64,000 nucleotides of DNA, taken from contig CM042014.1 of assembly GCA_023525715.1 (NCBI GenBank), positions 22,692,904 to 22,756,903 on the forward strand, written 5' to 3'. The DNA is from Cichorium intybus (lineage: Eukaryota; Streptophyta; Magnoliopsida; Asterales; Asteraceae). This document shows, one piece after another, positions 57,001-64,000 of the stretch. The position numbers and the translations under genes were made by a program. The first letter of the stretch is position 1; each line of letters opens with the position of its first letter. The notes below the pieces were generated by a model, which had not been told where the DNA came from, made no database searches, and worked only from the letters and a program-made list of their open reading frames with translations.

Positions 57001-58040
57001 TTTGGAATAACCCTGACATCTTTCAATGTCCATGTGGTTCCTAAGGAGGTCTTCAAATCTACGTCTCCGATACCCGTAATATCAAGCACTTGATCATCGG
57101 CCAAACGAACTTTGCCAAGAGCACCTGTTTGTAGGTTCTTGACCATATCTGGGCATGAGACGGCATGGAAAGAAGCACCTGAATCCATAATCCAGGATTC
57201 TGCCGAATTCTCAACGCAACATATGAGAAAATCTTCCGAATCTTCAGAGGATACATTGTTTACTTCTTTCTTTTCAACTTGTGGTTTTGGGCATTGGCTT
57301 CTAAAGTGACCTTTTTCTTTGCAATTCCAGCATTCAATGTCTTTTCTGGTTTTTGACTGGCCTCTTTTTCTGGACTTTGATCTGCCTCGACCACGTCCTC
57401 TTTCGTTTTTTCTTCCTCTACTTTCTGTATGCAATATAGAACTAGAACTAGAAGTCTCACCATTGCTTCTCCGTCTGATATCTTCATTTACAATTAAGTC
57501 ACGAATACTCTCGAAAGTGAGTTTGGTAGTGCCAGATGCACTACTAACAGCTGTGACTGTGCCTGACCAACTGTCGGGCAAAGATGATAAAAGGAGGAGC
57601 GCTTGTACTTCATCTTCAAACTTTATTGCAACTGAGGCTAAACGAGAGATAATTGAGTTAAACTCGTTTATGTGAGCGGTAACTGACATGCCTTCCTTCA
57701 TCTTGGTGTTAACCAATTGTTTGATGAGGAACACTTTGTTGGAAGCGGACGGCTTCTCGTACATGTTGGACAAAGCCTTAAATACTCCATAAGTAGTTGT
57801 TTCATTGACAATGTTATACGCAACACTCTTCGCCAATGAAAGCCTAACTACGCCCAAGGCTTGTCGATCCAACAACTTCCAATCTTCATCATACATGTCA
57901 TCGGGTTGTACGCCCAACATAGGCAAATGCAAACTTTTCTGATACAGCATATCTTCAATTTGCATCTTCCAAAATCCATAATCGGTACCATCAAATTTCT
58001 CAATTTTAATTTTACCGTCTTCTGCCATTTTAACGGACAA
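54099..58040 (-). CDS. Copia gag-pol polyprotein, intact
   Basis: A single 1313-aa frame. Gag (UBN2 type) occupies residues 1 to about 215, with the zinc knuckle CWNCKEKGHFRSQC near 240. The protease has WIMDSGASFH (about 285). The pre-integrase HQRLGHMS is at about 420. The integrase core has HSDVFGP, FIDDSTRKVWVYF, KSDNGGEY and GVAERMNRTL, carrying the D-D-E residues. Reverse transcriptase has ARLVVKGFQQKEGINFNE, LDVKTAFLHGDLDEEIYM and LLLYVDDMLIAG (active-site DD). RNase H has GFADADLGGCKDSYKST and LSTTEAEYMA, ending in the HIQLRYHFIRE and ADMLTK motifs. All enzymatic motifs are present. The domain order and wording fit the Tork lineage with Tnt1-94. Gag and pol share one frame, so the ratio would be set by processing or splicing, as is usual for copia. 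Confidence 0.95.
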   Translation of the reverse strand: MSVKMAEDGKIKIEKFDGTDYGFWKMQIEDMLYQKSLHLPMLGVQPDDMYDEDWKLLDRQALGVVRLSLAKSVAYNIVNETTTYGVFKALSNMYEKPSASNKVFLIKQLVNTKMKEGMSVTAHINEFNSIISRLASVAIKFEDEVQALLLLSSLPDSWSGTVTAVSSASGTTKLTFESIRDLIVNEDIRRRSNGETSSSSSILHTESRGRKNERGRGRGRSKSRKRGQSKTRKDIECWNCKEKGHFRSQCPKPQVEKKEVNNVSSEDSEDFLICCVENSAESWIMDSGASFHAVSCPDMVKNLQTGALGKVRLADDQVLDITGIGDVDLKTSLGTTWTLKDVRVIPNLRRKLISVGKLDDEGFDVHFGGGQWKVIKGNLVIAKGKKKGTLYMVEIPSDGVHAVTTNPSPSNLWHQRLGHMSNKGLKMLAQKGKFPDLKKVETEFCESCVLGKQKRVTFVKTRKTPKAQKLELVHSDVFGPTPVSSLGGKNYYVTFIDDSTRKVWVYFLKNKSDVFDTFKIWKSAVENETDLKVKCLKSDNGGEYISKEFVDYCAKQGIKMIKTVPGTPQQNGVAERMNRTLNERARSMRLNAGLPKTFWADAVNTAAYLINRSPCVPLNFKLPEEMWQEKEVSLKHLKVFGCTAYSLLKDGDRDKLDSKTKKCTFIGYGSDEMGYRLWDSESRKIIRSKNVTFNEAELYKDRNNKSPEVQKEYVEYEGGEKKKEASVEIPESGDDSTDSGSSEDDSRNDSEDEETSPPAPESPATPQVQPRRSSRVIRPPQRYSPSVNYILLTENGEPQCYSEAKRLKDSLQWELEMKDEMKSLEKNKTWFLTKLPSGKKALQNKWVFRVKDEHDGTKRYKARLVVKGFQQKEGINFNEIFSPVVKMTTIRLVLSIVAAEGLHLEQLDVKTAFLHGDLDEEIYMTQPEGFQIKGKENLVCKLKKSLYGLKQAPRQWYLKFDNFMRRVGYKRCDNDHCCYIKKFKGSYIILLLYVDDMLIAGSDMTEIKKLKKQMSEEFEMKDLGAANQILGMSIFRNKEDDSLTLSQEKYIEKVLEKFRLKDAKIRSTPLGSHFKLSKVQSPKSDEDKKEMAKVPYASAVGSLMYAMVCTRPDIAHAVGVVSRFMSNPGREHWEAVKWLLRYLKGTSKVALHFKGKDVILKGFADADLGGCKDSYKSTTGYVFTVGGTAVSWMSKLQKSVALSTTEAEYMAVAEASKELIWLKNFLEELGNEQVDCALFCDNQSAIHLAKNHVFHSKTKHIQLRYHFIRERINDGTLKLNKIKGTENPADMLTKVVTLEKLKLCIASTGLQDN

Positions 58041-58062
58041 AATGCACTTTTCTTTCAGAAAT

Positions 58063-58500
58063 TAAGGGTGAAAAATGCAATTTTCTGAAATTCAGGGGCT
58101 AAACTGCAATTTTCTGAAAGTTTGGGGGCTAAACTGCAATTTTCAGAAAGTTTAGGGGCTAAACTGCAATTTTCAGAAAGTTTAGGGGCTAAAATGCACT
58201 TTTCTGAAAGTTCGGGGGCTAAACTGCAATTTTTAGAAAGTTCAGGGGCTAAAATGCACTTTCCTGAAAGTTCAGGGGCTAAACTGTAATTTTCTGAAAA
58301 TTCAGGGACCTGTTTTGCAATTTCTGAAGGTTCAGGGACCTGTTTTGCAATTTCGGAACTCCAGGGACTTGTTTTGCAAATTTTGGTACCTCAGGGACAT
58401 GTTTTGCAAATTCTGGAACCTCAGGGACTTGTTTTGCAAATTCTGGAACTTCAGGGACCTGTTTTGCAAATTCTGAAACTTCAGGGACCTGTTTTGCAAA
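58063..58500 (-). repeat. Minisatellite in the 5' leader of the young copia element
   Basis: Two families of about 31-bp units lie between the primer-binding site and the gag start. About eight units of AGGGGCTAAACTGCAATTTT with GAAAGTT joints run from 58063 to 58300. Six or seven units of CAGGGACCTGTTTTGCAAATT run from 58303 to 58500. Frames reading through it on either strand are repeats, not genes. Confidence 0.85.
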
Positions 58501-58727
58501 TGCTACATTACCGCTACAGTGTTGTCTTCTCCGGCGAAACTCCGGTGCTACAGTGTCGTCTTCTCCGGCGAACTGGTTTGGAGGTCTTCCGGTGCTCAAA
58601 AAATTCGAAAAAATATATTTTCGGAATCTGCGGAACGAGACCTTTCCAACGGCGTAAACCAAAATCGTTTTTGAGACAAAAAATTTCCGACCCAAAAACA
58701 GAAAATCACTCTCTGGAGCTATACCAA

Positions 58728-58740
58728 GGCTCTGATACCA
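58728..58740 (-). promoter_or_regulatory. Primer-binding site, initiator Met tRNA type
   Basis: The minus strand reads TGGTATCAGAGCC two bases inside the 5' LTR border. Confidence 0.92.
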
Positions 58741-58742
58741 CT

Positions 58743-59059
58743 TGTTAGGATCGAGACACTTAGCATACGAACACTAAACTCACACACTCAACTCTCAAAT
58801 TAAGAACACAAGAATTTAACGTGGTTCGGTCCAAAAATGACCTACGTCCACGGCGGATAACTAGGAATGTTTTATTGCTCTGTGTTTTTGTGTTGTGTGG
58901 TACATTTGGTTTGATGCTATGCTGCCCTTTATATAGGCATGTGAGTGTGTGTGAACAAATCAATGTGAAACAAAGAAGCTTTGCCTTCAACAAAATAGGC
59001 TACCAACCCTTGAGAAAAATTCTTCACCCCTTTGTTGACAAAGCCTCCATATTCTAACA
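58743..59059 (-). repeat. 5' LTR of the young copia element
   Basis: 317 bp, partner of 53609-53925. Drives the minus-strand element. Confidence 0.95.
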
Positions 59060-59674
59060 GCAAGAAGAAGGGAGGTACGAAACAATCAGAAACATCACGA
59101 GCTTCGAGCCGATTTGGCGGAACACATATATCGACTCCAAAATCTGGACCTCAATATGCCACCACAAGATGATTCCGAAGAATACTCGGATTGAAAGTAA
59201 TCATTTTATTTAGGAATGTTGTTTTTATTTCGGCTTGTTTTTTTTATGTTTTTAAATTAATGTAACGTTTTTTTCAAGTTAATGTAATGTTTTTTTATTT
59301 AATGTAATGTGTTTTTTTAATATATTGTGTTAAATGAAAATTAGTTTTTTAAAAAAAATCTAGAAAATTGCCACAATGTTGGAAGCACCACCCCCTGACT
59401 GCAACATAAATCTGGATGTTGGCAACAAAACTGACGTGGCGCCTACGTGACAGTCTTGCCTCCAAAATGTTGGAGACACCACTCCTTTCGGCCTTAGAGT
59501 TTTTCAACAACACTAAATTTTGTTTCAAGTATAAATAAGCTATAAACTTATATCATATTCGATCCACTACATAATTTTATAAAAAATACATTATGTTTTC
59601 TTGCAATTTATTAAATTAAATTAATAAATATAGCTGGCCAAATCTCAAAATAAAACAATTATTAATTAATTATA

Positions 59675-59905
59675 GAGAAAACTGCAAAAATGGTCCCTGT
59701 GGTTTGGTGTTTATTGTGGTTTTGGCCCAAACCTTTGCGTTATTGTATGGATGGTCCTTTTTCAGAGGTTTCTTTGTGGATTTGATCCCTGTCCAACTTG
59801 AAATGTCTGTTATACCCTTTTAATTTCTTTTTCCTATTATTTTTAATTATTTATCGATTTTTAATAAATAAAATAAATTAATACCTCACTCCACCTACCG
59901 GTCTC

Positions 59906-59951
<46 letters not shown>

Positions 59952-61284
59952 ATTTAATACCTCCCCACCGAGATCGATCTCAGTTATGGTGGTTTTGCGT
60001 GGCGCAAATCAAGAGCGGGAATTGAAGGAAGTATATAGATCGATGGGTGACACGGCAGCGACGACAAATTTCTAGGAACAACTCTAGGTTTTGTTCTTCA
60101 TAAAAACACACTGATACACACACTCAATAATCGTACCTTTTGAAAGCTCCGAACGCAGACATGGAAGAAACCCAAGTGTGGTAAGCGATGATTATATGAT
60201 CCTTCCCACCTGATCTTTTCCCTTCATCTTTACTTTTCAATTGTGGGTTTCTTATTGTCGTGAATCTTGGGACGTCGACTGTAACTCAAATACGGAAAAA
60301 GTGGCATGAAAAGGACATCTGCTTCAATTGAGTTTTGTATAAGAATTGCAGTACGAGGTCTAGACACATTTGGGGGAACCGGAGAAAGAAGATCGAGAGT
60401 TTGCTTCAATATACTCACATTAGGTCAGATTTGGTTTCGATTTCTTTACCAGACGAGCCGGAAAACAGAACGAATTGATTTCAAATGGTAAATTGGTTTC
60501 ATTGGGTTTGATGTAATCAGGTGTTTTTTTACAAACAATGAGGATTGAAAATAGAACAATTGGAAAACAATGGTGAACTGGTTTCATTTCGTTCAATTCA
60601 TTAGGTCAGTGTGATGTAAACTAAACTGGTTTCATTGGGTTTGATGTAATCAAGTGTAAAAACAGAGATCACGTACTGGGTTCGAGAGAGGGTTTATTTG
60701 CTGCCATTATTGCTTAATTTGTCGGTAGACTCGAGGATCCTAAACAAGTTTCAGAACATCATGGCTGAAGACGGTGAAGCTTCAAGCAGTTGTGAGAGGT
60801 TATCTAGTGAGGCAGGAGAACGAGAGGGCAGTGTAGAGGCAGGGGAATGATTTTTACAGTCAAGGAAAGCGTTTACGGTGGGTTTTCTGAAGAAGAGAAG
60901 AGACGAAGCAATCCATGGAAGCGGAGGCGGCGATTTTTCCAGAAGGATGAGCAGCGATGGAGAAGATTGAAGAAGCCGATGATTGAAAGAGATGGGTATT
61001 AGAAGTATTGAGAGAGGAATGAGAGGAACGATGGAAGTTTAGAGAGAGAGAGAGAGAAATAAGTGTGGTAGGGGATTTAATTTTATTTTTTATTTAATAA
61101 ATTTATAGTTATTTAAAAATAATATGAAACTGAAATCAAAAGGGCAAAATAGACTTTTCAAGTTGGACAGGGACCATTTCCACAAAGAAACCTCTGAAAA
61201 AGGACCATCCATACAAAGTTGCAAAGGTTTGGGCCAAAACCACAATAAACACCAAACCACAGGGACCATTTTTGCAGTTTTCTC
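59675..61284. mobile_element. MULE with long terminal inverted repeats (Pack-MULE candidate)
   Basis: Terminal inverted repeats of about 145 bp begin GAGAAAACTGCAAAAATGG and match at roughly nine positions in ten. The 9-bp target duplication TTAATTATA is identical at 59666-59674 and 61285-61293, which is diagnostic for Mutator-like elements. There is no transposase. Subterminal (CT)n (59907-59948) and (GA)n (61038-61054) tracts mirror each other. The interior has higher GC content than the surroundings and holds a short IQ-motif-like coding scrap at 60762-60836, so it may have captured host gene sequence. Confidence 0.85.
60762..60836 (+). pseudogene. IQ-motif-like gene fragment inside the MULE
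   Basis: The frame from 60762 reads WLKTVKLQAVVRGYLVRQE and stops at 60834-60836. The segment LQAVVRGYLVR fits the calmodulin-binding IQ pattern and is typical of plant IQD proteins (KLQA-VRG--VRRQ). About 11 in-frame codons upstream (60729-60761) are open but not recognisable. No promoter or complete gene is present. The alternative is chance similarity over a short stretch; a protein search would settle it. Confidence 0.45.
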
Positions 61285-62476
61285 TTAATTATATTAAAAA
61301 TCGACCAACATATGCTGCGTGTGTTCTTTTTCTAAAAAGAAATTTCAATAACAATTGTTCCCAAAAGCGACCGGGGTGAGTATTCCACTCCCGAACAGCC
61401 AAACACTACAGAGACATTCATAGTTTGATGATTCCGCTTTTGAAGGGACACTTTTTCGATCTGCAATAAAATATCCTCTTCAACAATCGTACACCAATCC
61501 AAGGTAAATTCCTACCAATGCATCTAATCCAAAACCCAATCGCACTTATTTTATGTGGATGAGCTTTTCGATCTCTTTACTGCGTCTCAAAATCACCTTA
61601 GGTAATTGCGGCAATGCCTCTAATCACACAAGTATTTGTTAGTTCTTATATTATTACAGTTTTTCAATCGAATTAGTGAGTTCATATTTGCACTCAATAG
61701 CCTTCAATCACACATGCATCTTGATCGTTTAATCGTTATTGTTTTTCAAATTGAATCATTTTGTCCATACGGTCCAGGTTGTATTGCCGACTTTTTGAAC
61801 CGCTTTAGGTTTATGTACTTTAACTTTACGAATCAGGCTATTCAATTACAATGTTGCATCAAATCTAGGGGGAAAGGGGAAGGGACGCTTAATATAAGTA
61901 GTTTTTGTAGTTTCATGAGATTCCAACTTTGGCGTTGTCACTTCCACGAACAGCCATTTGCTACATAAAAGGAATCAGGTTAGTGAACGCATATCCTCAT
62001 TGATTTTATAACTTTCTAGGTTCGCTTCCTCATTTTAGAGTTGCTATGTTTATATAACTTCTATGACAAGAAGATAACAAGCATTTCCACTAGCTACCAC
62101 CAATCCACCATAGACAAATTCTTCCAGGTCACAAAACTACCATGAGACATGCCACTATCATAATCTCATCATCTAAAACAGTCATGATTCATGCATGATA
62201 ACGATAATGGGGATTCCATGATCCTGACTAAAATATACTCTTGGATAACCACACTCCTAACCATGGTTGGACGATCATACTGTTTTATTACTACAATAAC
62301 TATAAGCACACTTCCCTATATGATTTGTTCTCCAATAGCGAGATACAGTTCATTTGTTCAAGTTTAGCCACATAATAACTCCATTATTATAATCTTCCAG
62401 GGACCACTACTCAATAATACCTATTTCCTCTCTTTTAAGCCACATATTTTTAATAAAAATCATCTTATCTTTGCAG
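61285..62476 (+). other. Upstream region and 5' UTR intron of the OTU gene
   Basis: No coding frame is supported. Around 61430-61505 the sequence has a 5'-UTR look and reaches CCAATCCAAG/GTAAATTCC, a candidate splice donor. ATCTTTGCAG at 62467-62476 is a good acceptor 38 bp before the OTU start codon. A leader intron of about 1 kb is therefore likely; it is inferred from splice-like sequences only. Confidence 0.45.
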
Positions 62477-62514
62477 CTATTAGGCTATGAATTAAACATT
62501 CACACATTACCAAA

Positions 62515-63803
62515 ATGTTTACATACGGTCAAGATCCCGATGTTGTTCGGTGGGGCCTCCAGCTGTTTGATGGTGGGCCATATACAGACAACAACTATAG
62601 CACATATGGTCCACAAAATTACACAGATTGTTATCATGATGAGTATTCTAGAGAAGCCAGTTACCACACGGAATGCATCACCACAGAAAATGACAAACTT
62701 GCCCTTCAAGAAAACTCATCTCCATATTTGGTTGCAGAAGCGTGTACACCTTCTTGTGAAGCAGTTGATCATTCACAATCATCTTTTTATCTACAGGATT
62801 CTCTGAATCAGTCTATGGCAAACTACAGTCTTGGTAACAGATATACAATCCTTTTGATTATTTATAGTATTCTTTTTTTCTGGTTTAATGATGTTTATAT
62901 ACTTTTATAGAAGATGATGAAAACACAAATGATAGCCCTACAAGGGAGATTGACTATGAGGAAGAATTGTCTTACTCATTGGAGCTAAGTGATGATGAAA
63001 TAGGCAAGAGGTTGAATCAAATGGCTTCTGTTCCTGTAAGTGTGGTATTTTAATTTCTATCAATTATTATGTTTTTCATCAATTAAATAAATAACAAATT
63101 TGCTGCTGGCTTTCTTTAGCATGTTCCCAAAGTCAATGGAGAAATTCCTTCTTTAGATGAAGCAACTTTGGATCATCAAAGGTTGCTCGACAGGTATTAT
63201 ATAATTTTTTTTAAAGTTTTTTGGTAACAAAATGCTTAAATACATTTTTTATTTCTACAGGCTGCAGTTATATCAATTAGTAGAGTCTAAAGTTCGAGGT
63301 GATGGAAATTGCCAGGTGAATATTTATAATTTATAAAATCTCTACTTATTATAAAATGTGAACAAAGTTATATTTCATTTGATCATTTTCCAGTTTCGAG
63401 CACTGTCAGATCAAGTTTACCGTACAGCTGAGCACCATAGATTTGTGAGACAACAAATTGTAAATCAGGTTGATCTAAAATTAAATATATTAGTTTTTTT
63501 TTTTTTTCATTATTTTAATAATACCTGTATTCCCTTTTGATATTCTGATTCTTTTTTTTCCCAAAAGCTTAAATTACATGCAGAAATATACGAGGGATAT
63601 GTCCCCATGGTTTATGATGATTACTTGACGAATATGGCCAAGTATTTTTCTGCTTCTTTTTATCTTTTAATTTAGCTACACTTTTTCCTAATATAGCATT
63701 GTACTTTCTGTTTCTGATCTATGTGGATTTGAATTAGGGTTGGTGAATGGGGCGATCATGTCACTTTACAGGCTGCTGCTGATTTGGTATTAATATGCAC
63801 TTT

Positions 63804-63856
<53 letters not shown>

Positions 63857-64000
63857 GAAACAAAGAAATTACAGTCTGATGTAGTAATGTACAATGATTC
63901 TATTTTGCAGTATGGCATTAAAGTTTTTGTAATCACATCATTTAAGGACACTTGTTATATTGAAATTGTTCCAAGTGTTCAAAGGTCGAATCGAGGTATA
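62515..64000 (+). CDS. OTU-family deubiquitinating cysteine protease, 5' part
   Basis: Eight exons are visible: 62515-62833, 62911-63035, 63120-63193, 63261-63315, 63394-63468, 63568-63641, 63738-63786, and 63911 to the window edge. Introns have GT..AG ends and phases join correctly, giving about 287 residues before the cut. The N-terminal 170 residues are acidic and Ser-rich with no domain (starts MFTYGQDPDVVRWGLQLFDGG). The OTU catalytic domain begins near residue 195 with VRGDGNCQFRALSDQ, carrying the catalytic Asp and Cys. PMVYDDYLTNMAKVGEWGDHVTLQAAADLYGIKVFVIT follows in family style. The catalytic His should lie beyond the window. The layout resembles Arabidopsis OTU9/OTU10-type enzymes, which cleave ubiquitin chains. 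The start ATG follows an in-frame-neutral 5' UTR exon. Confidence 0.9.
63807..63855. repeat. Poly-T tract in an OTU intron
   Basis: About 47 uninterrupted T residues in the intron between exons seven and eight, some 55 bp before the splice acceptor TATTTTGCAG. Confidence 0.9.

Larger units (their letters stand above)
53609..59059 (-). mobile_element. Intact Ty1/copia element, Tork/Tnt1-like
   Basis: The LTRs 53609-53925 and 58743-59059 are 317 bp each, have TG..CA ends (TGTTAGGATC...ATTCTAACA), and differ at two positions by eye. Target duplications GCAAG lie at 53604-53608 and 59060-59064. The primer-binding site TGGTATCAGAGCC (minus strand, 58728-58740) is the initiator-Met-tRNA type and a polypurine tract adjoins the left LTR. 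One uninterrupted gag-pol frame fills the interior. Near-identical LTRs and an intact frame mark a recent, possibly still competent insertion. Confidence 0.95.
52473..59194 (+). pseudogene. Harbinger transposase gene, nonsense mutation plus copia insertion
   Basis: The first open part (52473-53369) encodes the helical domain (RQRFRMQKPLFMRIV, FSPIQKCACAVRQLA) and the first two DDE acidic residues (GSLDCLHW, GSINDINIL). An in-frame TAA at 53367-53369 sits where the intact homologue at 4855 has Gln, so a C-to-T change is likely. The third acidic residue follows in the same frame ([13 protein letters not shown], about 53385-53420). The frame then runs to the copia insertion at 53604-53608 and resumes beyond it to a stop at 59192-59194. 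It is clearly homologous to the protein at 4855-6270 along its length but cannot be expressed as an active enzyme. Confidence 0.88.
52145..59493 (+). mobile_element. PIF/Harbinger element split by a copia insertion
   Basis: TTA target duplications at 52142-52144 and 59494-59496. The left terminus is GACTGCACGGAGTGGG; the right terminus read inward is GGCCGAAAGGAGTGGT, 11 of 16 matching. The copia element 53609-59059 lies inside its transposase gene; without it the element is about 1.9 kb. The termini share GAC(T/C)G and a GG-rich end with the intact element at 4441-6576, so the two are related families or subfamilies. Confidence 0.7.

Noticed and set aside
58279..58748. Frames with repeating QVPEVPEFAK-like units on the minus strand and a plus-strand mirror
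   Set aside because: They read through the leader minisatellite of the copia element, upstream of the true gag start.

Overview
This is plant nuclear DNA. Three host genes have plant-type introns with consensus GT..AG ends. The rest is AT-rich, full of (TA)n tracts, and packed with Ty1/copia and Ty3/gypsy LTR elements, PIF/Harbinger, MULE-like and hAT-like DNA transposons. The protein style fits a eudicot, and my impression is Asteraceae, but nothing in the window fixes the species. No bacterial, organellar, CRISPR or tRNA gene was seen.

Host genes: (1) a minus-strand MIP1-leucine-zipper/DUF547 gene (35341-38540, ten coding exons, 590 aa). (2) A plus-strand organelle-type GET3/ArsA ATPase (48873-50986, eleven exons, 395 aa). 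(3) The 5' part of an OTU-family deubiquitinase (62515 to the window end, eight exons seen). All three are intact with consistent intron phases. They share no pathway that I can see.

Layout: 1-4440 is AT-rich with a MULE-like foldback (3051-3993). 4441-6576 is a complete PIF/Harbinger element with an intact transposase and TAA target duplications. 7080-11310 holds microsatellites, a C-rich/G-rich inverted block pair, a solo LTR inside a (TA)n tract and a SINE-like tail. 12856-28079 is an old copia element (TSD AATAA) split by a young non-autonomous Athila-like element (16669-25080, TSD ATGTT) and by a gypsy-type solo LTR (25718-27762), which itself carries a 213-bp Tourist-like MITE. 28085-35340 holds decayed repeats, a copia RNase H remnant and a hAT-like AACCGGTT element. 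40006-41395 is a foldback hairpin locus with about 430-bp arms. 41875-48265 is a tandem duplication whose first copy is split by a coding-free LTR element (42200-47022, TSD TACTA) that encloses another solo-LTR-like block. 52145-59493 is a second Harbinger element, broken by a stop codon and by a young, intact Tork/Tnt1-like copia element (53609-59059, TSD GCAAG). 59675-61284 is a MULE with 9-bp TSDs and an IQ-motif-like gene scrap.

The observation I would follow first: three different gypsy-type LTRs here carry odd-palindromic GC words (CGCGNCGCG, TAGCGNCGCTA, GGCGCACNGCGCC). The words repeat at about 21-22 bp, two helical turns, roughly 20 bp upstream of a TATA-like box in an otherwise AT-rich LTR. 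In the Athila-like element the word pairs also occur inside the element. That element keeps gag-protease, lacks all polymerase and integrase sequence, and has a second ORF in the env position directly behind a near-ideal splice acceptor.
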